Shown: in pieces, positions 20,920 to 32,872 of the stretch
Numbering within the stretch: position 1 is the stretch's first letter
Layout of the letters: every line of letters starts with the position of its first letter
Assembly: GCA_917880885.1 (NCBI GenBank)
Contig: OU862908.1
Coordinates: 8,282,501-8,346,500, forward strand
Direction: 5' to 3'
From: Limnephilus marmoratus
Taxonomy: Eukaryota; Arthropoda; Insecta; Trichoptera; Limnephilidae
DNA: 64,000 nucleotides
Translations under genes and position numbers: made by a program
The notes under the pieces: generated by a model
Told to the model about the DNA's origin: nothing
The model's input: the letters and a program-made list of their open reading frames with translations, nothing else
Databases searched by the model: none

Positions 20920-21677
20920 GGCCACTTGCATCACATTTTTCGATTTTTTTTCCGGCTTAGGCAAATATTCTAAAACATTCTGTATTTTTTTTAATCGTTT
21001 TTTGAAACCCCGGCGATTTTTTGAAAATTTCAATACGAAAAATCAGACCATTTTTTATAAACCGGAAAGACGGGACATAATTTTATGGGTGCGAAAAAAC
21101 GATAATTACATAGCCGAAAATGAGGCATACCAAAAATATTACATGTCATAAATATTTTTTTCCTTGATCCATCTTATTGATCATAAATCATTATAATGTT
21201 ATATCATTGTAATATACTTGTACATGTAAATTATAATATTAATAAGAATATCATAAAATTTGATTTTGTTAAAATCAGCACCATTACCATTATACCCCTA
21301 AAACACGTACGGACAACATAAAATGTACGGGGTTCTCTTCATAACATCTGTCAAAAAGTCAAACCAAATGATAAGATCGCAGAGAACAAACAATAAATCT
21401 AGTGAACGTTAAATGTCAAATTCAAAAATTCGCCTGAAATCAAAGTGTTGCCATATAAAAAAAATAAATCAGTGTGGAATTTTACAAAATTAATAGGAAC
21501 ATTTTCGGAGTCGGGAAATTTTCATGTAGTGACGTCACGAGCCCAAATAATGGATGTATTTATTTAAAAAAAAACTACATTTCTAAAAAATTTTACTAAC
21601 ATTTTCGTAATCTTAGTAAAAAATCTATTCACACGATTATTTATTTACAAGTCGTTATGAAATCCATGCAAGTGGCC
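20920..21677. mobile_element. TA-flanked TIR element GGCCACTTGCAT, copy 1
   Basis: The termini are GGCCACTTGCAT and ATGCAAGTGGCC, flanked by TA on both sides (20918-20919 and 21678-21679). A TA target duplication with short perfect TIRs fits a non-autonomous Tc1/mariner-superfamily element. It is 758 bp with no transposase ORF. The copy at 45754-46599 carries the same sequence in opposite orientation. Confidence 0.8.
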
Positions 21678-22028
21678 TATTCTACAGTTACACTAGCTTC
21701 CATGTTCAGGTTGTTGGGGCTAAAAATATTCAGGCATTCAATACAACACTTATATTGATACATATTGTTAGTTCAATTAATAATATGACACATCTATATA
21801 AAAACATAAATAATTTAGTAATTACCATGTTGGGCACTGATAATATGAAAAATGCAGAATGAATTTCACCTACGAAGCTGTCATTTTTTTGTACTGTATA
21901 TTTAAACAAATATCAACTAGTCCTTTTGCTCTATATAACAGGTAGTCAGATTTGAACAAACGTCATGAATACTATTATAATATGCAGTAAGCCACTAATT
22001 TGGAGAGTTATAATTATTTATATTCATT

Positions 22029-22235
22029 CTAGCTGGTTCCCAGCATACGTTGCAATGCCATAATCAAAGAAATAAATTGTTTCTCCCTGCATGTCCTTTC
22101 CCGTGCGCCCCCGCGTCCCCTTCCCCTCCTGCGTTCCCCTTCCACCTTCCCCGCCTTCCCTCACCCCTGTCCCGCTGTCCCATTCCGCCAACCCCCTTAC
22201 GGGGTTTCATTTATTAAGTCCCAGTACATTCAGTT
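22029..22235 (-). mobile_element. Helitron-like element with purine-rich body (partial)
   Basis: The minus-strand 3' end is CTGGGAACCAGCTAG followed by A-rich DNA. The body is a purine-rich strand (C-rich on plus, CCCCTTCC repeats). The family recurs at 25898-26514, 37341-37600 (minus) and 59755-59935. Proline-rich ORFs here are readings of the low-complexity body. Confidence 0.6.
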
Positions 22236-22624
22236 TTATCGCGTGCCACCTGTTACCATTTTTTTATTCAAATTTTCATTTTTCACTTACATATTACAGA
22301 TATTCATTTTTGTATATTATAAGAACAATCAATCAAATTTGGTACCTATCACAGATAACCTATTCAAAATATCTATTATTTTTGACTTGATTCAAAGTAT
22401 TAGGCGAGATCTTAAAATAATTCATTAATTTAAAGAGTTTCGAAAATTGAATTTTCATTTTACAATTATTGATTCAACAATCAATCAAAAATTTCATTCT
22501 CAAATTTTAACATTTTTGACAGTTTTGCAAGAGTTTTTGAGATAGATAATTTAAAAAAAATTCAGATGTATTGTCATTTGGTTGTAATAATCCAGAAACA
22601 TTCGCGGGGGTTTAAAGAAGGTAT

Positions 22625-23040
22625 TAAGGGCCCGCAACCCGGATTTGCACCGATTTATTACATATTTCCCTTAAACACGGTAAGTTTTAAAGCTCTTAAA
22701 AAAAATGTTATTCTTGAAGATAATATCTAGACTTTGCCCGCGCCGAAACGCAAATTATATAAAATTCCCTCCATAGAAAAAAATCGCAAAGTATGCTCCA
22801 AAAATTATTACTAACACGTTTGTTTCAGTTATTTTACAAGTTATATGTATGAAAAAATTCACAGTGTTTCTTTAAATGCTGTTTAAGATAATGCCCGTTA
22901 GATTTTTGCTCTATTTTAAACGAGTCGTGTTTTATTAAACATTTTCGCAATTTTCGCATCGATTTTGTCGCTGTAAATGTTAGCGCTCTCCTCTAACATT
23001 CGTAATTTCGTATCTCTCCATATTCTTCTTTTCGGTCTCT
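22625..23040 (+). repeat. Dispersed 410-bp repeat, copy 2 of 3
   Basis: Same ends and order as copy 1 at 1771-2185, at high identity over the full length. Confidence 0.8.
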
Positions 23041-23514
23041 GTTTAAGTTTCAATACATAGACATCTCATATAAATACTCATATAGGTATACACACCCAAG
23101 CAAGCATATTTTATTTTCATATATTTACGTTTTTATATATTAAATAATAGAATATTAAAACACAATATTTGAAATTCCGGGTGCATCTGGAAAGTTTCAA
23201 TAACTGCACGCATTTTTTAAGCTAATCAATCAATATCAATTACCGTCCACTAAGAAATACTGAAACTTTTCATATTCCTTTCCAAAAAATCTCCCAACCT
23301 CTTGTGCGAACGTGTCAACTATGTGACATGCACTGTTGACTGTAGTGCCAAGATTCCGGATGTATTTATCGATAAACCTCAGAACTTAATTAAATTTCTC
23401 GAATCATTTGTTTTCATTTGACTTCACTTGACCCAAACATTATTGTCTCTTGTTGTTGATATCTTATATACTATGTAGGTGTTGTTCACCGTTATTCGAC
23501 GGTTGGCATATATT

Positions 23515-24085
23515 TTTGAAGTGAAAACTTCTTCAGCATCGTTGTAATTTGAAACTCGATGAAACGGAAGCGAGCGACACTAAAAAGAGACAAACACGAA
23601 TTAGCCTGTGAGAGAATGAGATAGCAATAAAATATTAATTTGGTATATCACGGGTAATCGGTTCCTGTAGAATACGATAAATCTACGCTCCCACGCAAGG
23701 CTCCTTTGGTCTAGTGGTATAAAGCGCCTGACGAACTTTAGCGGCCAGACATTCAGAAGACCAAGAAAAGAAACCAACGAAATACAACAAAAAAAAAATC
23801 TTTTGTAAAATCAATATATTTAGTATTCAAACCACTCCTAAATAATTGGTAGAGAAAACGCAAAAGCAAGGGATTCCAAAGAAGAAAACACAAATACTAA
23901 TAAGATGACCAAATGTACAGGAAAGGGTGCACTGGAATTCAACGACAAAAATATGGGAAAAATCATCCTTCACATTGATAAAAAAAGACCACTGTATAGA
24001 CTCCCCACTCTTACCAAATTTAGTTTTCTGAAGGTTTCACTTCTACCGCGTGTGAGCTGCGTACATTTAAAAAAAATATAATTAA
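23515..24085 (+). mobile_element. MITE-like family, copy d, interrupted by a tRNA-like insert
   Basis: The family 5' block is at 23515-23632 and the 3' block (CCCCACTCTTACC to TTTCACTTCTACCGCGTGT) at about 24003-24070. The roughly 370 bp between them contains GGCTCCTTTGGTCTAGTGG (about 23698), an A-box-like tRNA start. A SINE-like insertion into the MITE is therefore plausible. No convincing B box or tail was found. Confidence 0.45.
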
Positions 24086-24296
24086 CTTCTACAATAATCG
24101 CAAATTCACCTTGTGGCATAATTTTAATCACTATGAACATGTTCAACATGGGCCCATAAACATTTTACAACGATGAGGTTGTTATCTATAATAATATGGC
24201 TTCCGTGGATTAGTTTTGTGGTTCTTAAAATATATTATAAGAACGACAAAAAATTAAGAATAATATTTTAACATGTTATGTTTGATTTGGTTTTAT

Positions 24297-24650
24297 TATG
24301 CCCCCGCATTCCGAATTTCTACCGTTTTAAAACATATTTCTCATTACAATCTCAAGTTTAAAAAAAAAAGAGTTTTTTTATAAGCTAATATCTAGACATT
24401 TCCCTGTAATTGTATGATATTCCCACGATAGAATAATAAAAATTACAAAGTATGTTCCGTAAATTGTTATAAATATGGATTTTTTCTGTTATTTTGCAAA
24501 TTGCAGGCATGAAAAAATCAGTGTTTCAATCAATCTTTAAATCCTATTTTAGACATTTCCCATGAGATTTTTGCTCTATTCTAAACGAGTCGTGTTTTAT
24601 TAGCGCGCTCCCTCTAACATTCGTATATACATATCTCCCCTTATGTATCT
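24297..24650 (+). repeat. Dispersed 410-bp repeat, copy 3 of 3 (diverged)
   Basis: Collinear with copies 1 and 2 but more diverged, and lacking the GGGCCC start. It ends with AACATTCGTATATACATATC. Confidence 0.7.
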
Positions 24651-24720
24651 TTTTGGAAGAATTCTGTAATTTATCCGAAACATTATGTTTGATTAAAAAT
24701 TTCAATTTGCCATTATTTAT

Positions 24721-25250
24721 TGGACACCTCTGCCATAGGTCACCCGAAGTGGTTCGCTATGTTTGGTGATTTAGCAGGGGTGCCTGGGTTCATGGGGTGA
24801 GTTTGTCTAGGTCTTGAAGGCGGATGACCAGGACACACTGAACCACAGATTCCTACCCAACCCTTAAACCTTTTTCCTTCCCATAACTCTCCTCTCCTTC
24901 CTTTCCTTAAAAAAAACCCCTCCACACAGCATCCCCAAAGATGACGTAGGCCCTGAGGGAAATTATTTTTCTCGTGGCCTCCTGTGTGGATCTCGTGTAA
25001 TACAAAATAAACACGGTGCAAGAGGTTCGTGGGGTGAGGTTTGTTTATGTCTTGGCAGCCGGACTCCTCTTCGTCACATTGACCCCAGATTCCTACCCAC
25101 CCCTCATGTCTTTTTCCTTCTTTTTTAGAATTTTCCAGAACTTCTTCTCCTTCTTTTCCCTAAAAAGACACTCCACACAGCATTCCCATACATGACATAG
25201 GCCCCAATGTAAATTGTTTTTCTCGGGGCCGCCTTTGTGGATTGTTTCTA
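24721..25250 (+). repeat. Dispersed retroposon-like repeat (two partial copies in tandem)
   Basis: 24721-25022 matches 53860-54140 (AAGTGGTTCGCTA, TTTAGCAGGGGTGCC, CACACAGCATCCCCAAAGA). 25023-25250 repeats the second half (GGGGTGAGGTTTGT to CACACAGCATTCCC). The copy at 53812-54163 ends in poly(A), so the family is likely a poly(A) retroposon. ORFs here are incidental. Confidence 0.65.
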
Positions 25251-25897
25251 GGATGTATTGCGTATTATTAAAAATGTCTGTCCGTGGGTGGGTGGGATGG
25301 TGTAGTTTGTTGAAGATCTGAATTATTATTATTGATTGGAACTGTTCTGTAAAAACCTATTCTACAACGCTTTTAATATAAATTTCATTCAGATTTGGTA
25401 AGTTATTTTACGTTATTACTCGCAAATTAGTCTCTGCCGGTAATGTTCAGTTAATTATAATATATTTGGTTAGTGATGTTTACTTTATATACATGCTCCT
25501 ACGCATATCTTCTGTGACATTGACTTTATTTTGACCATAATAGTCATTTTTAGACTGAGACGTAATTCGGTGAGTTTTTGTGAAAGGTCTTTTCTATTTG
25601 GGTAACAGAGAGCTTTGTTTGTGCCAAATGCATTTTCGTCTGGCCAAACCGATGTTTACGCACCAATCCACAGCAAGGACATAAATAACACAACAGTTAA
25701 CAGAAAATACATACAAACTTAGTCAAGTAATTGGCTGTAAAAACATTTTACTGCAAAGCTTGTGACTCGAGATGACAAAGGTTCTACAAGTATGTTTTAT
25801 TTGTTTTCAGATGGCTCTTGCGGTACAGTACAGTACAGTACAGCTACACATATAAGTTGTCTACGTTAAACATGAACTAACGCTATCCCGTGTATTA
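25251..25897. other. Intergenic stretch, nothing recognised
   Basis: There is a short CAGTA repeat at 25827-25850. No gene or complete element was seen. Confidence 0.5.
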
Positions 25898-26514
25898 TCT
25901 ATATTAATAAAAATGAATCGCCGAAATGTATGTTCCCGCATAATTTCCAAACGACTGCATCAAATATGATAATTCTTTTTTTTGTTGTGCTCTTTATTGT
26001 CAGAGCAAGGTTTGTATAAAACTACTGGTGAGCTCTGACATTATGAAATTTGTATAAAAATGAATCGCCGAAACGCATGTACGTGCATAACTTCCGAACA
26101 AATGCACCAAATTGGATAATTCTTTTTTGTTGTGTTCGTTATTGTCTGGTAAGGTCTGGCATAATGAAATTTGTATAAAAAAATTGCAATAGGCGTACGA
26201 GAGCTGTTGGAAAACTAAATGTATCGGGAATTAATTTATGGAACGCTGGAGGGGGGGGAGGGGAATCAGGGAGGGGGGAAGGGAACCTGGGAGGGGAGAA
26301 GGGAACTCGGGAGGGGGGTTTGCGGGACGTTGGAAGGGGGGAGTGGAGTGGGGAGAAGGAAGGTGGAGGAAGCGGAGTGGAAACGCGAGAGGGGAAGAGG
26401 ACGCGGGAGAGGAATGGGGGGTCGGAAGGGGAACAGGACGAATGGAAAAGGACACACAGGGAGAAACAATTTCTTTATTAAATGGCATAGCAACGCATGC
26501 CGGGTACCAGCTAG
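25898..26514 (+). mobile_element. Helitron-like element with purine-rich body (complete)
   Basis: It starts TCTATATTAATAAAAATGAA preceded by A and ends CCGGGTACCAGCTAG followed by T. The GAATCGCCGAAA head occurs twice (25916 and about 26062), so the head is internally duplicated. The 3' half is a GGGGAGGGG-type purine tract (26250-26460). ORFs in the tract are low-complexity artefacts. Confidence 0.7.
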
Positions 26515-26518
26515 TTTT

Positions 26519-27469
26519 TCATAAATGCGAAAATATGTTTGTTTGTCCCTTTTTCACGTCGCAACGGAGCGACCGATCGACATTATTTTTTGCGTAGGTC
26601 TAGTTGGAAGACCGGGAAATGATATAGGTAGCTTTGCTTCCCGTAAAAACATTTCATTTTCCCTGGAAAAATTCTTTGTAGAGTAATTTATTCCTAACAC
26701 GCGACATCCTTATATTTTAATCTGACTTCCACACCTACTATCGTTGTCAGAGATTAGAGTGCCCTCTTTTTTCGCCAACTTATACGTGTAGCACTGTGTA
26801 TTATTTTTTTTTATTATTTGTGGGTCGTTTTTTTTTAATATCTGTCTTAATTATTACTTGTTTGATTTGTAGATAATCATGTTATTTTATTTTGTAAACA
26901 CTTCGGTACTTTTGATCGGAAAAATTCATGAAAAAAAAAAATTATGAAGAAAATTCTTTTTCTCGTACATTTTGTATGGAACGAATTCTCATCTTTTGAA
27001 AGAGTCGCAGTAATATTATGATAAATATAATATTGAATAGTGAGTGAATTCCAAAAAATCAAAAATGTCAATGCGCTGATTGTTTTGCTTCTGTTCTTAA
27101 ACATGTAATGCTGCACCTCTTTCTTACACACTAAATGTCAATAGTCGAAAATGGGACAAACGGTGCATGTATGTATGCACCCCTCCAAAGGAAAAATACA
27201 ATAATTAGATTAAATCTCCATCACACGTCACCATAGGTCAGAAAATGAAACGCAATTTCCGTAAGTAAGTGGAAAAGTAATAAAATCACAAAAATTATAA
27301 ACCCGTACACAACGCAATCTCTGATACTGACAAAAACAAAACACGGACAATTGCGTATCGATAATTGCTTCATTGCGTAATTTTTAACTTACATAATTAA
27401 TTCAGCTAATAAAAGTTAACACAACAGTTATTGATTAGGAGGCGGCACGAAGTTGACCGGGTCAGCTAG
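26519..27469 (+). mobile_element. Helitron-like element, adjacent and head-to-tail
   Basis: It starts near TCATAAATGCGAAAATATG, five bases after the previous element ends, and ends ACCGGGTCAGCTAG followed by T. The TGCGAAA(A/G)T(A/G)TGTTTG head recurs near 39500. The body is AT-rich with no recognisable ORF. The start is less certain than the end. Confidence 0.55.
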
Positions 27470-27755
27470 TTATAAATACAGAATAAATAATATTATACTA
27501 GAAGTAGGTAGATAGGTACCTTCCAAACAAATTTTACAGGAAACAAAAATGTTAGATTTAGTCCAACCCTCAGCGTTCTGTCTCACTTACACTCGACTGA
27601 AATCATAAATCTCCATCCCCTTTGAATTTCGAAAACACAATTTTTCCCAAATTGGGCCTATGTTTGAATCACGAAACAACAAGGCACTTCTCGTGTTATT
27701 TCTTCATTATATGATTATTTTTGTATTTAATCCAGTTTCCATTCCACCCCCCGCC

Positions 27756-28054
27756 CAGTGGCGGCTAGTGACTTTTGGGTGTGCTAGGGGGTTATTACTA
27801 AAAAAAATGGCATTATGGATGTTATCGTAGACGAAAAAAAATTTTTTTTTTTTTTCAAAAATCGGTTTTTGTATGAAGATTTTTCAGGAAATCCGTGCGG
27901 CGCACGGCCAAACTGAAACTTCCTGAAATTTTTCATACAAAAAACAAAATTTCAAAAAAAAAAAAAAAATTTTTTTCGGCTACAACAACATCATTAATGC
28001 CATTTTTTGTAATATCAGCACTCTAGCACACACAAAAGTCACGAGCCGCCACTG
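27756..28054. mobile_element. hAT-like foldback MITE (CAGTGGCGGCT ends)
   Basis: The ends CAGTGGCGGCTAGTGACTTT and its imperfect reverse complement (AAAGTCACGAGCCGCCACTG) enclose 299 bp. The two halves are near-complementary (CATTATGGATGTT with AACATCATTAATG; long A and T runs). CAGTGGCGG termini are typical of hAT MITEs. The flanking octamers match only partly (CCCCCGCC and CCGGGGCC), so the target duplication is unproven. Confidence 0.7.
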
Positions 28055-28389
28055 CCGGGGCCGAGAAATGGATTGGCTTGAATGTTGTGAGTCTAAAATT
28101 GGCCTAATTCGCGTGTTCTTATTTTGGATGCAATCCTAATAATATAGCTGCACAAGGTGCTTACATAATAAATGAATATATAAACAATACAAGAGCCAAC
28201 TATTGGCTGGTGCGTAAATTGGCTCTACGACAACAACTATCTTTCTACCTTTATGTATAATAAATAATATTATTCAAATCTCATTCCATCCCACATTCCT
28301 TTCCAATGCGGTATAACACTATCTTTACTACCCGGCTCCGCCAGGATTTTGAGTTGAAACAATACGTATTTTTATTTGTAAACAATTCA

Positions 28390-29750
28390 AAAATATGGAA
28401 CAAATAAGTTGGCAACTGTAGTGTTCTGTAATTTTGTAGTGACCCTAACAGATTCTCCAAACACTTTGCATGAAGAATACTTTTGGGAATCAGCTCCCAA
28501 AACTAATCTTAATTTACAGTTTCACAATTTAAATTGCAACCCAACCACATGCTCTAACTGTGAAGAGATGAAATCAGGAAAAATGATTACTAGGTGTATG
28601 TGTATATGTGATTGATACTTAGGTGTAATCATCGATTGTCAAGTTAAATGGACCAATTAAATAGAAAATACTGTTAACAAACTCAGATACTTAAATTATA
28701 TTTTTAAAAGAGTGTGTAACATAGTAAATATAAAACACAAAAAACTAATTTATGATACACTATTTTCGTTATATGTTTTTGGGGTGTTGTGCCGTGTTGC
28801 GCTACCTCCTTCTTTAGCCAACGTTTCGGACATCGTTGCAGTGTCCATCATCAGGGCAGATCCGGCAGATCCGGTAGATGTCACATCTACCGGATCTGCC
28901 GGATCTGCCCTGATGATGGACACTGCAACGATGTCCGAAACGTTGGCTAAAGAAGGAGGTAGCGCAACACGGCACAACACCCCAAAAACATATAACGAAA
29001 ATGCTTCTGGCCGTGAAAATCTTAAAACTATGATACACTAGTTCATTCATCTCTTTTCTACGAAATAAATGGCTGAGGTGGAACTTACAATAATCATGTA
29101 AAACCTTTAGACATTGCCCAAAAATCAATTAAGATTATGTACAAAAAACTAAATCATATCCCTCCAAACAATTGTTTAGGGAAACCGATATTTTGGACCT
29201 TAGACAGACCAACGGTCTTCAATGTCTTAAATTTATTTACATGCGTCCAAATAACTTTCCAAAAAATTCAAATCCTACCAGCCAAAGACGTGGCGCCTGT
29301 GAGTACGCTGTACCCCACTACAAAACTAGGTTGTCCCAAAGGCATGTTAGTTTTATAGCTCCAAAAATGTATAATTTATTATGTACAACCTTTAAAGAGA
29401 ACACATGTCAAAATCTTCAATCTTATAAAAAACATACCAACATTTGGCTAAAATCATTGAAACAGATATTTTTTTCTTACAAGTTTAAACAAAGCCATTA
29501 AGTATATCTATCATTAGACAGCTTTTAGAGTAGATATATTATATTGTTTGCTATGTTTTTTTAAAGTTTTTTTTATGTCTTTAAATTGCACTTGTAACAT
29601 CTATTGTTATTAAACTTTCACAAACAGTGCAGAGACTGTTATTATGTTGTAGTTTTTAATTGCGTTTATTCAGTTACTCTTTTTAAATCCCTAATTTATA
29701 TATACTTAAAATATTCACTATAACCAAAGAAATAAAAGTAAAAGTAAAAA
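28390..29750 (+). pseudogene. LINE ORF2 C-terminal fragment, split by a palindromic insertion
   Basis: Plus-strand coding reads from about 28480 (FHNLNCNPTTCSNCEE, then LGVIIDCQVKW, then VNKLRYLNYIFKRV) to 28762. After the insertion it resumes at 29041 and continues with KPLDIAQKSIKIMYKKLNHI, then ETDILDLRQTNGLQCLKFIY and LSQRHVSFIAPKMYN. It ends at 29501. This is the post-RT portion of a Jockey/CR1-type LINE ORF2. Several frame changes show it is dead. The 3' UTR ends in an AAAGTAAAAGTAAAA tail near 29750. The RT palm is missing. Confidence 0.75.
28763..29028. mobile_element. Palindromic insertion with 12-bp target duplication
   Basis: The duplication TATGATACACTA flanks it at 28751-28762 and 29029-29040. 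The core 28762-29002 is a perfect palindrome: 120-bp arms around a single central base at 28882. Each arm carries GGGGTGTTGTGCCGTGTTGC, a GGACA...TGTCC stem and a CTGATGA...GAAAC pair (in one orientation per strand). Relatives lie at 38915-39380. A duplication of this length points to retroposition or a PLE-like mechanism and not to a TA or 8-bp transposase. ORFs on both strands mirror each other and are not genes. Confidence 0.8.
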
Positions 29751-29755
29751 TCAAT

Positions 29756-31480
29756 ATTATACCCACACACCGGCACTGCCTTTGTGAGATTTTTTTGTTA
29801 ATTTCATTTGGTAATACTAGTTTTATTCATACATTTATTATATTAAGCTTTTTTAAATACTTTTCATAATTTTATGTATCTGTTATATTTATTGCATCAA
29901 AAATTTTCAATGATAAAAAAAAATGTAATGGAATCTTTCAGTTCAATTTCAATTCACTTCCCGAACTACCGAAATATGTGAATTTTCGCACACTTAGTAT
30001 TTGAAGCCCACAAGGGGGCATTATCGGCCCACGTTGAGATCCTATGGTGTATATGTCGTAGGCCGATCGTAGAAACAGGCAGATCATGATGTGCCTAGCC
30101 ACACCGTGAAGTGCCTGAGGCGCATAATGATCTGCCTTATTTTGCGATCGGCTGCCGACATAATACTTATATTAGCGGGTCTCCAACGACGCGTTTTCCC
30201 AAGCATTATTACAAACATTGAAACAAATATTTGTACAAACATGAAACACTGCGGCAGAGCCACAATGTTTTTCTTTTCCATGGCCGATAGAAAACCAAAA
30301 AAAAGTTGTGGCCCCGACCCAATGTTTTTGTTTTTGTCTGATGTTCTGGTAACATTTGGTCGCCGGAGATCCGACAGTAGGCTATTATAACCGAGACAAA
30401 CAAATCGATTTTATGGACGATTCTTTCAATACATATTAATTCGATTTTCTACGATTCCCTTTCTCTTCTATTTATTATCCTCACTCCTATCGCAATCATT
30501 TGTCGGCTTTCTCTTGGTCCTAGCCAACTGTCAAAACAACGGCAATGCTTTTGTTTAAAATACTCCAAAAATACAGCACAATGAATCAAACGTGAAGAAA
30601 AATCTCACAAAAAAGAATATATGACATCCACATTTTCCCTTTATTTTCAGACAGTGGTGGACATGGTCTTCTCGAGTTGTTTTTGTACCAGTTCTGACTG
30701 CATCATAAATATACAAACCACCCGACTGCATGCTTAGTGCACTGACAGCACACTGACGTCATGTCGGTCAAACGCTGTCATAAGTATAGGTATTTACATT
30801 ATAAATAATTGTAGATTTATGAAAATATTTATAGAATATGAATATTTATACGTGCTTATTGGAAATACATAATCTTCGTTCTGCCACTTATAAGTCTAGT
30901 CTGCATAATTAGTTAGATCGATAAAATGATTACAATTAATTAGTAGGTACTTATCCCTATTCATCTTATCGGTATTAACGATTAAAATCAAGTAGATAAT
31001 TGGAAGCAAAACAAAGCATCCCAATGAACAATGACTGTGAACATGTGGCAGTGCAGTTTATATCTAGTTATTGACACAGAAATAAGTAAACCAGAGGAAT
31101 AAAAATAGATTGAGAAACAAACAACAATGAATTATTGAGTTGACGTCAGACGATCCGTTGTGGAAAAATAACAGGTATTTTGTAGTTGCGAGTTGCAAGA
31201 AAGAATACTAATTACTAATTACCTATCAGATACAGACCTATCATTTACGTATGTTAATATATGAAACTGAATAAAAATAGAAGCGCTAAAGAACCGTTTG
31301 CACTGGGAGAGTAGTTTAGTCGAGTAGCGAGTATATTAAACGCGTCCGAACACTACAAGTTTAGTAAGCTCTTTAGTAGAGTCAATCCATTTCGTTCTAT
31401 TTTTTCGGGCGAGTAGCGACCCCCACCACGCGTTCTTGCGCACTGACATGCGCGAACCCATCGTTTTAGCAGGGTTCATT
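29756..31480. other. Intergenic stretch with one small foldback
   Basis: No gene is recognised. A foldback of about 93 bp at 30061-30153 has arms around GGCCGATCGTAGAAACAGGC and its diverged reverse complement. It may be a MITE. The remainder is unremarkable AT-rich DNA. Confidence 0.55.
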
Positions 31481-31488
31481 ATTAGGTA

Positions 31489-31762
31489 GGCTTGGCACAT
31501 ACATCTGATTTTTCCATCCGATTGTATGATCAGACAACCGGACGGCCTTCGCGCCATACATTTCTTACGAAAATCGGATAAACACCGCACACATCCGATT
31601 CAAAAACCGGATCGGTAATGAAAATAGGTCACGCCTTTCTGCGCCGGCCGTCCAATCCGGTCTGACAACGGGCGTGGCTCCGGTATTATAACCAATGCGG
31701 TTTTCGAATCGAGTCTGATCAGACAATCGGATGGAAAAATCTGATGTTGGCGGCCGGCCTTA
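31489..31762. mobile_element. TIR MITE (GATTTTTCCATCCGATTGT arms)
   Basis: The left arm ATCTGATTTTTCCATCCGAT with TGATCAGAC faces the right arm GTCTGATCAGACAATCGGAT with GGAAAAATC. The outer parts (AGGCTTGG and GGCCGGCCTTA) pair less well. It is about 270 bp long. The ORF 31336-31590 runs across its edge and is incidental. The superfamily is not determined. Confidence 0.7.
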
Positions 31763-31949
31763 GACGCACAGAATAAAATAAAATAAAATTCTTTATTTAT
31801 GCTGCTATTAATCTCTTTTCGTGTCCATAGTTTATTTATTTTTATCTCACTAATTTATTCTTCCACCTCTTCTAAAATATCCATTGCAATACAAATCAAA
31901 CCCAAACAATTTACATATCACAAAAATAATAATAAAAACAATTTAAAAA

Positions 31950-32432
31950 AAAAACCCTACACATATTCCATCCGAACTGTTATTCAAACAATTTAAGGTC
32001 AGAAAATTAAGTGCGTTATACTTTTATCACGCAACATTACAAATTTATAAAGATAATATTCAAAATAAAGTTGCACCCTTCAAAAATAACAGAAATCTTA
32101 GACAAACATCAATACTTCCTATTCCAAAGTGTAAAAAAACAATAGGACAGTTAAATCATAAATATCTCGGAGTTAAATTTTTTAATTCACTACCTGAAAA
32201 AATCAGAAACATGAACAGAAACATAAAAAAATTTAAAACTCTGCTAAATAATTACACTGAAAATTTGAACTGAATAAAAAATAATAAATTGAACCAATAT
32301 TTTAACACCCCCCATACACACAAGCCCTGCTTATTTATGGGGGTACATCATATACATTTATTATGTAGATAACTAATTATAGTAAAAAATATATTATAAT
32401 TATGTATCCTTTTGTAAATAAAAAAAAAAACA
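31950..32432 (+). pseudogene. LINE ORF2 C-terminal fragment with poly(A)
   Basis: The plus-strand frame from about 31952 reads IPSELLFKQFKVRKL, then LYFYHATLQIYKDNIQN, then ILPIPKCKKTIGQLNHKYLG and FFNSLPEKIRN. It stops at 32273. These are closing motifs of a LINE ORF2 protein (VKFFNSLP near the end). The frame lacks a Met, as expected of a 5'-truncated insertion. An A-run at 32421-32432 ends the element. Confidence 0.7.
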
Positions 32433-32599
32433 TCAGCTTAATAAGCCCTTTTCTTTCAATGCGCCGCGGCCTGTTCATCTTCCAATGCGCCACTTTCTAA
32501 TGTACTCTCTACTAAATTGTAATGCGCCATAAAGCGAACGGTTTTTGGCCAGTCAAGTAGCGAGTATACTCGCCACTCGATTAACTACTTGCTTAATGC

Positions 32600-32748
32600 G
32601 AACAAGCCATAAGGGAATAAATGACGCGAAGGTGAATAGTAGAAGAGTACGGGGACGCCCGTGGAAGACTGGAGACTAGAGAATCAAATCTCGAGTCGGA
32701 TCACGTCAAAGTAGCAAGATCAGGGGAAGAGTATAACATGGGGCGATA
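32600..32748 (+). pseudogene. Possible RTE-like LINE relic, interrupted by the hAT element
   Basis: A short frame with SRRVRGRPWKT, followed by stops, resembles the RGRPR.W motif near the end of RTE ORF2. The reading continues across the hAT insertion at 38818. Low confidence; kept because it shows the pre-insertion target is itself repeat-like. Confidence 0.3.
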
Positions 32749-32872
32749 CAGGGCTGGGCAAAATACATGCGTTGCTGTAATTAAAATACAAATTACAAAA
32801 TACTTTTTCCAATGTATTTAAAATACGAAATACAAAATACTTTCAAGTCATACGAAATACAAAATACAAAAT

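Noticed and set aside
26219..26597. Gly/Arg-rich and Pro/Ser-rich ORFs of up to 119 residues
   Set aside because: They run through the purine-rich low-complexity body of a Helitron-like element; the frame is not kept in other copies.
28712..29128. ORFs of 104-109 residues on both strands over the palindrome
   Set aside because: The two strands mirror each other because the DNA is a perfect inverted repeat; not evidence of coding.
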